A stretch of DNA of 37,590 nt from NCBI GenBank assembly GCA_009920915.1, contig RFZB01000006.1:1-37590 (forward strand). Reading direction: 5' to 3'. Origin of the DNA: Sphingomonadaceae bacterium. GTDB taxonomy: Bacteria; Pseudomonadota; Alphaproteobacteria; Sphingomonadales; Sphingomonadaceae. Under the pieces are notes generated by a model. That model was given only the letters and a program-made list of their open reading frames with translations. It searched no databases and was not told the DNA's origin. A program made the translations under genes and the position numbers. Shown piece by piece: positions 24,513-33,538 of the stretch (position 1 is the first letter of the stretch; every line of letters starts with the position of its first letter).

Positions 24513-26453
24513 ATGATGTCTGGCCCTGCCCGCTGGCTTGCCCGCACTGCTCTTGCAGCCGCGCTCTGCGCTGCCCAAGCCAGCCTTGCCCAACAGACAA
24601 AGTCGGCAGAAGAGGCTCCCCCCGCAGAGGCCGGGCTGGACCCCAATTCGCCGCTGGCAGATATGCCTGATATTGGCGTTGATTGGCCAGATCTCCCCCC
24701 CGAAGAGGCGGGCGAACCCGGTGCACAACTGGCCCTGCCTGACGTGGAGGAACGGCGCTATACCGTAATTGTTTCTGGCGTGCCGCAAGATCCAGCAAAC
24801 CAGATTTCGGTCCGCTTTGATGAACTGTCGAGTTTAAAGACGGCAAGCGCCAAGCCCGCCAATTTGGCGCAGGTCAACCGCCGTGTCCGCGATGATGTGG
24901 CTCTGCTTGAACAATTGTTGCAGACCGATGGCTATTATGATCCGCGCATCACCTCGCGCGTTGAGGCCGTGGAAGATCGCTTGCTTGTAACGCTGAACGT
25001 GACTCCCGGGCCGCTCTATCGCTTTGATGAAATTCGTGTATCCGGCCTTGAAGCCGCGGCTGAGATGCGCGCGGACTTCAAAGTCAATCCGTCTGATCCC
25101 ATTGATGCAGATGTGGTCACACTGGCGCAGGCCGATTTGCAGGCAAAGCTGCGCGATAATGGTTATCCCTTTGCAAAAGTCGCCGCGCCCGATGTGACCA
25201 TTGATCATGAGCGGGAACGTGGCACGCTCGACCTTGCGGTGACGACGGGCGGCCAGCGTCGCTTTGGGCGCATCATCGCACGGGGGGATAAAGCGCCCTT
25301 TGGCGCAAAGCATATGGGCGTCATGGCCCGCTTCAAGCCCGGAGACGCCTATAATCAGGCCGATGTTGAAGATTTAAAGCGGGCGATAGTGGCGACAGGG
25401 CTTGTCTCTTCCGTTTTGGCAGACGCGGTTGAGGGCCAAGCCCCCGGCACGGCGGATCTTATTGTCACAACATCCCCTGCCCCGTTGCGCACAATTGCTG
25501 CAGAAATTGGCTATGGCACGGGCGAGGGGATCCGCGCGTCAGCCAGTTGGACGCATCGCAACTTGATCAGCCCCGAAGGGGCCGTCACCTTTGCCGGCGT
25601 CGTGGGCACACGCGAACAATCTTTGGGCAGCAGCTTGCGCATGGCCAATTGGCAACGGCGGGATTGGGTGCTCAATGCGCGCACATCGGCCAGCAACACG
25701 CGCCGGGCCGCCTACCAAGCCCGCACGGTTCAAGTGGGGGCCAGTTTAGAGCGCCAGACCAATTTGATTTGGCAAAAGAAATGGATCTGGAATGCGGGCT
25801 TTGACCTGCTGGCCTCGCAGGAACGTGATATTGTGTCCGGCACTGTTGGGCGCGACACCTATTTCATTGGCGCGCTGCCCACCCAATTGGCCTATGATGG
25901 GACCGATGATCTTTTTGACCCTCGGCACGGCTTTCGCCTGAGCGGGCGTCTGTCGCCCGAAGGATCGTTGCGCGGCAGTGCCTCTGGCTATTTGCGCGCC
26001 CAAATTGATGCCAGTGCCTATTTGCCGGCAACGGATCGCGTCACGCTGGCGGGGCGCGTCCGGCTGGGCTCTATCACGGGCACCACAACGGACAGCATTG
26101 CCCCATCGCGTCGCTATTATGCGGGCGGCGGTGGCTCCATTCGGGGCTATAGCTATCAAGGCATTGGACCTTTAGACCAATATGGCGACCCAGCGGGTGG
26201 GCGCAGCCTGACCGAATTTTCGTTGGAAGCACGCGTGCGCTTTGGCGCCTTTGGCGTGGTGCCGTTTTTGGATGGCGGCAATATCTACACCAGCAGCCTT
26301 CCCAAATTCAGCAGCTTTCGGTTGGGAACGGGCTTGGGCCTGCGCTATTATTCCAGCTTCGGCCCAATCCGCATCGATGTTGGAACCCCGCTTAACCGCC
26401 GGTCAGGGGAATCGCTCATCGGCGTCTATGTCTCTTTAGGGCAGGCTTTTTAA
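24513..26453 (+). CDS. tamA: Translocation and assembly module outer-membrane protein TamA
   Basis: Omp85-family protein of 646 residues that works with TamB in outer-membrane protein or lipid transport. A signal peptide (ARTALAAALCAAQASLAQ) is followed by an unusual acidic/proline-rich linker to about residue 80. POTRA domains follow to about 330 (for example DGYYDPRITSRVEAVEDRLLVTLNVTPGPLYRFDEIRVSGL). The 16-strand barrel includes the lid motif GGGGSIRGYSYQGIGP and the C-terminal GVYVSLGQAF ending in phenylalanine. The start is ATG 24513 or 24516, behind GAGGGTGGAG. Its stop shares a base with the tamB start (TAATG). Confidence 0.93.
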   Translation: MMSGPARWLARTALAAALCAAQASLAQQTKSAEEAPPAEAGLDPNSPLADMPDIGVDWPDLPPEEAGEPGAQLALPDVEERRYTVIVSGVPQDPANQISVRFDELSSLKTASAKPANLAQVNRRVRDDVALLEQLLQTDGYYDPRITSRVEAVEDRLLVTLNVTPGPLYRFDEIRVSGLEAAAEMRADFKVNPSDPIDADVVTLAQADLQAKLRDNGYPFAKVAAPDVTIDHERERGTLDLAVTTGGQRRFGRIIARGDKAPFGAKHMGVMARFKPGDAYNQADVEDLKRAIVATGLVSSVLADAVEGQAPGTADLIVTTSPAPLRTIAAEIGYGTGEGIRASASWTHRNLISPEGAVTFAGVVGTREQSLGSSLRMANWQRRDWVLNARTSASNTRRAAYQARTVQVGASLERQTNLIWQKKWIWNAGFDLLASQERDIVSGTVGRDTYFIGALPTQLAYDGTDDLFDPRHGFRLSGRLSPEGSLRGSASGYLRAQIDASAYLPATDRVTLAGRVRLGSITGTTTDSIAPSRRYYAGGGGSIRGYSYQGIGPLDQYGDPAGGRSLTEFSLEARVRFGAFGVVPFLDGGNIYTSSLPKFSSFRLGTGLGLRYYSSFGPIRIDVGTPLNRRSGESLIGVYVSLGQAF

Positions 26454-29400
26454 TGCCCCGGCTCCGCGTCATTTTGGGGGCGATTGGCGGCGGGCTGTTG
26501 CTCATTGCTGGCCTGCTGCTTGCCCTTGATACCCAGGCTGGCCACCGGTTCGTCGCGCGTCAAATTGCGGGAGCCGAGCTGCAAAATGGCCTGCGAATTG
26601 AGGTTGGCCGCATTGATGGGTCGCTGTTTGGCAAGGCGGATGTCGCGGGGCTTAAGCTGCATGACACGCGCGGTCTTTTCTTTGAAGCGCCGCACGTCAC
26701 GCTCCATTGGTTTCCCCTGGCGTGGCTGGCCAATCGACTTGATGTTGAACAGCTTCATGCTGAACAGGCCACGCTTTATCGCGTGCCAAAGCTGCGCCCT
26801 GCACGGCCAAATGCGCCGATTTTGCCTGATTTTGATGTCCGCATTGGGCGATTTGGGATTGACCGGCTGGATATTCGACCGGGCGTCAATGGCCGCCCCG
26901 CAACGGGGAAATTGGCTGGGCGCGTTACGCTTCATGCGGGGCGGGCGCTGGTGGATATCGATGCCCAAGCCAGCCAGGGGGACCGGCTAAGCCTAAACCT
27001 CAATGCTGCGCCAGAGGACAATCAGCTGGATGTCGGTATGGTGTTGGACACGCCACAAAATGGCGTGCTTGGGACATTATTGGGCACGCAGGCGCCGCTG
27101 TCCCTCCGGCTTGATGGCGCTGGGGATTGGCAGCTTTGGACGGGCAAGCTGACCGCCCAAATGGCCGGCAAAGAGGCCGCTCAGATCAATCTGCGGGCGC
27201 AGGCGGGGCGCTATGCCCTAGATGGCCGGGTGATGGACTCAGCCCTGCCCAAAGGGCGGCTGCAAGCTTTGGCGGCCCCGTCTATCCGCCTCAGTGGGAC
27301 GGCCCAACTGGCCAAGCGCCGGTTGAACGGCACGCTCAGCATCTCTGCACCGGCGCTGCGCCTAACAGCGCGGGGCGGCATCAATTTGGCCAATAGCGGG
27401 TTTGACGATGTGCTGATTGCGGGTGAATTGGCCCGGCCACAGGCTTTAGGCCCCACCATAGCTGGCGGCCCGGTTGCACTTAAACTCTTGCTGGATGGCA
27501 GCTTTCGCCACGCAAGCTTTGATTATCTGTTGACGGCGGCGGAGCTGCGCTTTGGCGCCACGGGGTTGGAAAATCTGCGTGCCAGCGGCCAAGGGCGCCT
27601 GTCCCGCGCGCCTGTGCGCCTGCCCATCCGCCTATCGGCCCAGCGCATTACGGGTGTGGGCAATGTGGCAGGCGGCATTTTGGCCAATATCTCCATCAAT
27701 GGCACGCTTCTTGCCACATCGACCACGCTGATTGGCGATGGTTTGGCCCTGACATCTGATAAGCTTAGCGGAAAGCTCGCGCTGTTCGTTGATTGGCGCA
27801 CGGGGCGCTATGATGTTGGTTTGGCAGGCCAGTTATCGCGCTTTTTGATTCCCGGCATTGGCGTGGTGGATGTACGCAGCACATTGGATGTCGTGCCCGG
27901 CCCCAATGGCCAAGGCACCCGCATTCTCGGTCGGGGGGAAGCTTGGGTCCGCCGATTTGACAATGTTTTTTTTGCAGGGCTGGCAGGCGTTCTGCCGAAA
28001 TTAGAAACTGGGCTTGAACGGACGCCGGATGGCGTTTTGCGCTTTACCAATATGCGCCTGACGGCCCCGCAATTGTCACTCACGCTCACTGGCATCCGTC
28101 TGCGAGATGGGCGGTTTCAATTGGCAGGATCAGGCCTGCATCAAGCCTATGGCCCAGTTCAATTGGGGCTAGATGGGCCGATCAGCCGACCACGGATAAC
28201 CCTTGCCTTGGCACGGCCCAATGAAGCGCTGGGCCTTGCCGCTGTGCGGCTGAATTTAAACCCCAATGCCCAAGGCTATAGCTGGCAAGCGGATGGGGGA
28301 TCTCGGCTTGGGCGCTTTACGGGCGCGGGGGATTTGCTGTTACCACCCGGAGGGCGCTCTGCCATTCGCGTTGCCCAGCTGGATGTGGGGGGTGTGCGCG
28401 GCACTGGAACTTTGCTGCCAAGCCCCGGCGGGCTAAATGGCACGCTGGATCTGGCCGGCACAGCCCAGGGCAGCTTGGTTCTGGATATCGCCAATGGTCG
28501 GCAGCGCATCCGCGCCAATTTTGAAGCGACAAATGCCAGATTTTCAGGTCCACCTGCGCTTGCCATTGGTCGTGGTCGCTTTGCGGGCACAATCCTGCTC
28601 AACGCACGCGGCCCAGATATTGAGGGCAATGTCTCGGCCCGTGCGGTCCAATATGGCGGGCTAGACTTTGCGCGCCTGTCAGGCACGATCCAGCTAAGGG
28701 GTGAAAATGGCGAACTGCGGGGGGAAATTGCTGGTGCCCGCGGGCAGGATTACAATCTGACAACAGCCATTCGGCTTTCGCCCAATCGCGTTGCCATTAG
28801 CGGCGGAGGATCATTGGGGGGTCGCCCCATCCAGCTCGATGCCCCGGCCATTTTGTTGCGCGAGGCGCGCGGATGGCGACTCGCCCCCACCGCCTTGCGC
28901 TTTGCCGGCGGGCGGGCAGAACTCTCGGGTTTATTGGGGGGTGCCCAGCCTGAAGTGACGGCAGTGGTTGATCAAATGCCCCTCGACATTTTGGACATTG
29001 TTGCCCCGCGTTTGGGCCTTGGTGGGCGGGCCAGTGGCACGCTGATCTATGCCGAAGATGCAAATGGCGATCCTGCGGGCCGCATTGACCTAAAAGTTCG
29101 TGGGCTGACCCGGGCCGGGCTTGCCTTGGCCTCGCGCCCCGTTGACTTGGCGATTGCGGCCACCATGAGCAATGGCACAGCAGGCGCACGCATGGTTGCC
29201 GCTTTGGGCGGGCAGACCATTGGGCGCGCACAGATGCGCCTGACTGGCCTGCGCGGCACGGATCCGCTGGGAACACGCATTGCCAATGCCGCTGTGTCTG
29301 GCCAGCTCCGCTATAATGGTGATGCCAGCACGTTATGGCGGCTCACGGGCATTGCCGGCTTTGACCTGTCCGGCCCCGTGGCCTTGGGGGCAGATATTGG

Positions 29401-30568
29401 CGGGCGGCTGGCCGACCCGATTATTCAAGGATCCGTCAGAACAAACACCGCGCGGATTGAAAGTGCCGCAGCGGGCATGGTCTTAACCAATGTGTCGACC
29501 ATTGGCCGCTTTGATGGATCGCAACTGGTGTTTGACCGCTTTTCAGCTGCCGCCGGGCGCACGGGCCGCGTGACAGGCGCGGGCCGGATCAGCTTTTCGT
29601 CACTGAACCGCGGGATGGATATTGCCTTGGACGCTGACAATGCGACGCTCATCGCCCGCGATGATTTATCAGCGACAGTCACGGGACCTTTGCGCATTCG
29701 CGCCGATGGCTCAGCTGGTGTCATTAGCGGCACGGTCCGCCTAAATCGCAGCACCTATGTCTTGGGCCAATCCAGCGCCGTCACCAGCCTGCCCAGACTG
29801 AATGTGCGCGAAGTGAACGGCGTTGAGGCAGCCGCCACACCCGTGGCGTCCGCACAAGTCTGGACTTTGGACATCAAGGCGGAAGCCCCGGGCCGCCTGA
29901 TGGTGTCTGGCCTTGGTCTCGACAGCGAATGGCGCGCCGATCTGCTGGTCCAAGGCTCAATCTTTTCGCCCGCAATTTCAGGCACGGCAGATATGGTGCG
30001 GGGCAGCTATGAATTTGCGGGGCGGCGATTTGATTTGCAGCGCGGCATTATTCGCTTCCGCGGAGAAAGCCCCCCGGACCCCATTTTAGATATTGTTGCT
30101 CAAGGGGATACGCAGGGGCTGACCGCCACAATTCGGGTGGCTGGCACGGGCCAACGCCCCGACATTAGCTTTGCCAGCGTGCCTGCCCTGCCGCAGGAAG
30201 AGCTGTTATCGCGGCTCTTGTTCGGCACGTCGATCACCAGCCTGTCAGCGCCCGAGGCTGTGCAGTTGGCAGCGGCCGTGGCCTCTATGCGCGGCGGGGC
30301 AGGCCTCAACCCGATTAACGCCTTGCGCAAAGCCGTTGGGCTAGACCGACTGAGAATTTTGCCGGGCAACGTCGCCACCGGCCAGCGGACATCTGTGGCG
30401 GCCGGCAAATATTTAACGCGCAGGACGTTTGTCGAAGTGATTACCGATGGCCAAGGCTATTCCGCGACGCGCGCTGAATTTCAGGTGACACGTTGGCTCT
30501 CCATCCTGTCGACCATTTCAACTTTGGGCAATCAAAGCGCCTCGGTGCGCGTGTCGAGAGACTATTAG
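26453..30568 (+). CDS. tamB: Translocation and assembly module inner-membrane protein TamB
   Basis: A 1371-residue AsmA-like protein that spans the periplasm as a hydrophobic beta groove and pairs with TamA. An N-terminal signal anchor (VILGAIGGGLLLIAGLLLAL) is followed by a long run of beta-rich repeats full of G-x-L and R-L-x-G patterns. The C-terminal TamB/DUF490 domain (about 1040-1371) has SAAAGRTGRVTGAGRI, FAGRRFDLQRGIIRFRGE, SVPALPQEELLSRLLFG and KYLTRRTFVEVITDGQG. Length is near the usual 1,250-1,450. Translation is coupled to tamA. The gene is intact, with no frameshift seen. Confidence 0.94.
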   Translation: MPRLRVILGAIGGGLLLIAGLLLALDTQAGHRFVARQIAGAELQNGLRIEVGRIDGSLFGKADVAGLKLHDTRGLFFEAPHVTLHWFPLAWLANRLDVEQLHAEQATLYRVPKLRPARPNAPILPDFDVRIGRFGIDRLDIRPGVNGRPATGKLAGRVTLHAGRALVDIDAQASQGDRLSLNLNAAPEDNQLDVGMVLDTPQNGVLGTLLGTQAPLSLRLDGAGDWQLWTGKLTAQMAGKEAAQINLRAQAGRYALDGRVMDSALPKGRLQALAAPSIRLSGTAQLAKRRLNGTLSISAPALRLTARGGINLANSGFDDVLIAGELARPQALGPTIAGGPVALKLLLDGSFRHASFDYLLTAAELRFGATGLENLRASGQGRLSRAPVRLPIRLSAQRITGVGNVAGGILANISINGTLLATSTTLIGDGLALTSDKLSGKLALFVDWRTGRYDVGLAGQLSRFLIPGIGVVDVRSTLDVVPGPNGQGTRILGRGEAWVRRFDNVFFAGLAGVLPKLETGLERTPDGVLRFTNMRLTAPQLSLTLTGIRLRDGRFQLAGSGLHQAYGPVQLGLDGPISRPRITLALARPNEALGLAAVRLNLNPNAQGYSWQADGGSRLGRFTGAGDLLLPPGGRSAIRVAQLDVGGVRGTGTLLPSPGGLNGTLDLAGTAQGSLVLDIANGRQRIRANFEATNARFSGPPALAIGRGRFAGTILLNARGPDIEGNVSARAVQYGGLDFARLSGTIQLRGENGELRGEIAGARGQDYNLTTAIRLSPNRVAISGGGSLGGRPIQLDAPAILLREARGWRLAPTALRFAGGRAELSGLLGGAQPEVTAVVDQMPLDILDIVAPRLGLGGRASGTLIYAEDANGDPAGRIDLKVRGLTRAGLALASRPVDLAIAATMSNGTAGARMVAALGGQTIGRAQMRLTGLRGTDPLGTRIANAAVSGQLRYNGDASTLWRLTGIAGFDLSGPVALGADIGGRLADPIIQGSVRTNTARIESAAAGMVLTNVSTIGRFDGSQLVFDRFSAAAGRTGRVTGAGRISFSSLNRGMDIALDADNATLIARDDLSATVTGPLRIRADGSAGVISGTVRLNRSTYVLGQSSAVTSLPRLNVREVNGVEAAATPVASAQVWTLDIKAEAPGRLMVSGLGLDSEWRADLLVQGSIFSPAISGTADMVRGSYEFAGRRFDLQRGIIRFRGESPPDPILDIVAQGDTQGLTATIRVAGTGQRPDISFASVPALPQEELLSRLLFGTSITSLSAPEAVQLAAAVASMRGGAGLNPINALRKAVGLDRLRILPGNVATGQRTSVAAGKYLTRRTFVEVITDGQGYSATRAEFQVTRWLSILSTISTLGNQSASVRVSRDY

Positions 30569-30605
30569 ACACGGCGCATCCTATGCGCTGACAATCCCAT
30601 TCTCC

Positions 30606-30633
30606 TTGACACGCCCTCTACCGGCCCTATGAG
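30606..30633 (+). promoter_or_regulatory. Possible sigma-70-type promoter for serC
   Basis: A consensus -35 TTGACA (30606-30611) is followed 16 bases later by TATGAG (30628-30633), a moderate -10. Transcription would start close to 30640. That would leave out the 5' arm of the outer stem in the adjacent leader, so either the promoter or that stem may be misjudged. Confidence 0.4.
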
Positions 30634-30684
30634 CGGCAGCGGGCCACGCGGTCCCAACGCCGCGCGTGCTCTCTGTGAGGAGAG
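30633..30684 (+). ncRNA. serC leader RNA motif, two hairpins
   Basis: Hairpin 1 has an outer stem GCGGC (30633-30637) with GCCGC (30659-30663). Its inner stem is GGGCC (30641-30645) with GGTCC (30650-30654). Hairpin 2 pairs CTCTC (30669-30673) with GAGAG (30680-30684) and takes in the ribosome site GAGGAG, six bases before the serC ATG. Position and shape resemble the serC motif described upstream of serC operons in alphaproteobacteria (Rfam serC family). The pairings are read directly; family membership is from memory and untested. Confidence 0.6.
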
Positions 30685-30689
30685 TCTAC

Positions 30690-31820
30690 ATGACTAATAT
30701 TACCAAGCCGGTCCGCAAGCCTGCGCGTCCGTTTTTTTCTTCCGGTCCCTGCGCAAAGCCGCCAGGCTGGGATGCTTCTAAGCTCAAAACCGAATGTCTC
30801 GGCCGCTCGCACCGCGCGAAGATCGGCAAATCACGCCTGCAATTGGCAATCGATTTGACGCGCGCCGTTCTGCAAGTGCCTGATACGCATCACATTGGCA
30901 TTGTGCCCGGTTCAGATACGGGCGCCGTTGAAATGGCGATGTGGTCGATGCTCGGCGCGCGGCCCGTGACCATGCTGGCTTGGGAAAGCTTTGGCGAAGG
31001 CTGGGTCACCGATGTGGTGAAGCAGTTGAAGCTCGACGCGACGGTTGTAAAGGCGCCTTATGGCGACTTGCCTGATTTAAACGCGGTTGATCCCGCCCAT
31101 GACGTTGTCTTCACGTGGAACGGCACAACCTCGGGCGTGCGCGTGCCCAATGGCGACTGGATTTCGGACCGCCGCGAAGGCCTGACCTTTGCCGACGCGA
31201 CCTCGGCGGTGTTCGCCTATGATATGCCGTGGGACAAGCTCGATGTGACCACCTTCTCATGGCAAAAAGTGCTGGGTGGCGAAGGCGCGCATGGCATTTT
31301 GATCCTTGGTCCACGCGCGGTGGAGCGGCTGGAAAGCTATACGCCTGCTTGGCCGCTGCCCAAGATTTTCCGCATGACCAAAGGCGGCAAGCTGATTGAT
31401 GGCATCTTCAAGGGCGAAACAATCAACACGCCCTCGATGCTGGCCGTGGAAGATGTCATCTTTGCGCTGGAATGGGCACAGTCACTGGGCGGCCTGTCGG
31501 GCCTGATGGCACGCTCTAATGCCAATGCGGCGGCACTCGATAAGATTGTGGCAGACCGCGATTGGCTCGGCCATTTGGCAGCTGATCCGGCCACGCGGTC
31601 GAAGACGTCCGTCTGCCTGACGGTCGACGGCGCGGATGCAGATTTCATCAAGAAGTTTGCGGGCCTGCTGGAAGCCGAAGGTGCAGCCTATGACATTGCG
31701 GGCTATCGCGATGCCCCGGCGGGTCTGCGCATCTGGTGCGGCGCCACGGTCGACACAGCGGATATCGAGGCCCTCGGCCCCTGGCTTGATTGGGCCTATG
31801 CCCAGATGAAAGCTGCCTAA
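30690..31820 (+). CDS. serC: Phosphoserine aminotransferase
   Basis: PLP enzyme converting 3-phosphohydroxypyruvate to phosphoserine in serine synthesis. It has 376 residues and is of the alphaproteobacterial/methanogen-like SerC type. The PLP lysine is K193 in [15 protein letters not shown]. Other family features are [30 protein letters not shown] and [16 protein letters not shown] 30690 follows the GAGGAGAG site inside a hairpin; the open frame to 30666 is not used. serA follows after 117 bases of hairpin-rich DNA. Confidence 0.95.
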   Translation: MTNITKPVRKPARPFFSSGPCAKPPGWDASKLKTECLGRSHRAKIGKSRLQLAIDLTRAVLQVPDTHHIGIVPGSDTGAVEMAMWSMLGARPVTMLAWESFGEGWVTDVVKQLKLDATVVKAPYGDLPDLNAVDPAHDVVFTWNGTTSGVRVPNGDWISDRREGLTFADATSAVFAYDMPWDKLDVTTFSWQKVLGGEGAHGILILGPRAVERLESYTPAWPLPKIFRMTKGGKLIDGIFKGETINTPSMLAVEDVIFALEWAQSLGGLSGLMARSNANAAALDKIVADRDWLGHLAADPATRSKTSVCLTVDGADADFIKKFAGLLEAEGAAYDIAGYRDAPAGLRIWCGATVDTADIEALGPWLDWAYAQMKAA

Positions 31821-31827
31821 TGGACTT

Positions 31828-31917
31828 GGCCTCTCCCGCGCCAGAGAGGCCCCTCTCCAACTTCGCCTAGGCGGCACGCCGCCAAGGCTTCCTATCCTCT
31901 CCCGCACGCGGGAGAGG
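31828..31917. repeat. Cluster of three palindromes between serC and serA
   Basis: Three hairpins stand in tandem in a 117-base gap. The first is GGCCTCTC/GAGAGGCC (31828-31851), eight bases after the serC stop. The second is GGCGGC-AC-GCCGCC (31870-31883), with CCT/AGG outside one mismatch. The third is CCTCTCCCGC-AC-GCGGGAGAGG (31896-31917), perfect over ten base pairs. CCTCTCC occurs three times. The layout resembles a REP/BIME-like intergenic element and could also partly terminate or stabilise serC mRNA. The third arm ends close to the serA ribosome site. Confidence 0.65.
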
Positions 31918-31937
31918 AGCACGAAGGAACCAAAAAC

Positions 31938-33521
31938 ATGACGAAGCCCAAAGTTCTGATTTCGGACAAAATGGACCCCAATGCCGCCGCCATCTTTCGT
32001 GAGCGCGGCTGCGAGGTGGACGAAATCACGGGCCTGACGCCCGAAGAGTTGATCAAGATTATTGGCGACTATGATGGTCTGGCCATCCGCTCCTCGACCA
32101 AAGTCACCAAAGAGATTTTGGAGCATTGCACCAACCTAAAAGTCATTGGCCGCGCGGGCATTGGCGTCGACAATGTCGATATTCCTGCGGCTTCGGCCAA
32201 AGGTGTGGTTGTCATGAACACGCCCTTTGGCAATTCCATCACCACGGCCGAACACGCCATTGCCTTGATGTTCGCACTTGCCCGTCAAATCCCGGACGCC
32301 AATGCAAAGACGCAAGCTGGGCTGTGGCCGAAAAACGGGTTCATGGGCGTGGAAGTCACAGGCAAAACCTTGGGCCTGATTGGCGCCGGCAATATCGGGT
32401 CGATCGTTGCCAGCCGTGCGCTTGGCCTCAGGATGAAAGTCATTGCTTTTGATCCGTTCCTCACGCCCGAACGTGCCGTGGAAATGGGTGTTGAAAAGGC
32501 TGACCTTGATGCCGTTTTGGCGCGGGCGGATTTCATTACGCTGCACACGCCCTTGACCGATCAGACCCGCAATATCTTGAGCCGCGAAAATCTGGCGAAG
32601 ACGAAAAAGGGCGTCCGCATCATCAACTGCGCCCGTGGTGGCTTGGTCGATGAAGTGGCATTGAAAGAGGCGTTGGAGAGCGGCCAAGTCGCAGGCGCCG
32701 CGCTTGACGTTTTTGCCGTGGAACCGGCCAAAGAATCGCCGCTCTTTGGCACGCCCAATTTTATCTGCACACCGCATCTGGGGGCGTCGACCACTGAAGC
32801 GCAAGTCAATGTCGCGCTGCAAGTGGCCGAACAAATGGCAGATTATCTGGTGAACGGGGGCGTTACCAATGCGCTCAATATGCCTTCGCTGTCCGCCGAA
32901 GAAGCACCCAAGCTAAAGCCCTATATGGCGCTGGCGGAAAAGCTGGGCTCACTGGTCGGGCAATTGGCGCATGACAACCTCACCAAGATTTCGATTGAAG
33001 TCGAAGGGGCGGCGGCGCAGCTGAACGTTAAGCCGATTACGGGCGCGGTGCTCGCGGGCCTGATGCGCCGCTATTCCGATACCGTGAATATGGTCAATGC
33101 GCCTTTCTTGGCAAAGGAACGCGGCCTTGATGTGCGCGAAGTGCGGCATGATCGCGAAGGCGTGTATCACACGCTGGTGCGTGTAACAGTCGGCACCAGC
33201 CAGGGCGATCGGTCCGTTGCGGGCACGTTGTTCAACAACACGGCCCCGCGCTTGGTGGATATGTTCGGCATCAACATTGAGGCCGATCTTGATGGGCATA
33301 TGCTCTACATCGTCAATGAAGATGCACCGGGCTTTATCGGTTCGCTCGGCACGCTGTTGGGCAAAAATGGCCTCAACATTGGTACCTTCCATCTTGGCCG
33401 CCGGAGTGCCGGGGGCGAGGCAGTTCTGCTGCTCTCAATGGATGATGCCATTCCCGAAGCCGTTTTGGCCGAAGCCAGCAAACTGCCCGGCGTGAAAACG
33501 GTGAAGGCATTAAGCTTTTGA
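31938..33521 (+). CDS. serA: D-3-phosphoglycerate dehydrogenase
   Basis: Oxidises 3-phosphoglycerate with NAD in the first committed step of serine synthesis. It is a long form of 527 residues. The NAD fold is LIGAGNIGSIVASRALGL. Catalytic elements are the arginine in NCARGGLVDE and H280 in CTPHLGASTTEA. An intervening domain (about 320-450) follows. The C-terminal ACT domain (about 453-527) reads MLYIVNEDAPGFIGSLGTLLGKNGLNIGTFHLGR and is the expected site for serine or other effector binding. ATG 31938 follows GAAGGAAC. hisZ begins 17 bases after the stop. Confidence 0.97.
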   Translation: MTKPKVLISDKMDPNAAAIFRERGCEVDEITGLTPEELIKIIGDYDGLAIRSSTKVTKEILEHCTNLKVIGRAGIGVDNVDIPAASAKGVVVMNTPFGNSITTAEHAIALMFALARQIPDANAKTQAGLWPKNGFMGVEVTGKTLGLIGAGNIGSIVASRALGLRMKVIAFDPFLTPERAVEMGVEKADLDAVLARADFITLHTPLTDQTRNILSRENLAKTKKGVRIINCARGGLVDEVALKEALESGQVAGAALDVFAVEPAKESPLFGTPNFICTPHLGASTTEAQVNVALQVAEQMADYLVNGGVTNALNMPSLSAEEAPKLKPYMALAEKLGSLVGQLAHDNLTKISIEVEGAAAQLNVKPITGAVLAGLMRRYSDTVNMVNAPFLAKERGLDVREVRHDREGVYHTLVRVTVGTSQGDRSVAGTLFNNTAPRLVDMFGINIEADLDGHMLYIVNEDAPGFIGSLGTLLGKNGLNIGTFHLGRRSAGGEAVLLLSMDDAIPEAVLAEASKLPGVKTVKALSF

Positions 33522-33538
33522 TCTGCTAAGGCCCGTTT

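Noticed and set aside
26453-30568. Internal repeats in tamB as a mobile or tandem repeat
   Set aside because: The repetitiveness is the normal beta-groove pattern of TamB/AsmA-like proteins at protein level. No near-identical DNA repeats were seen.
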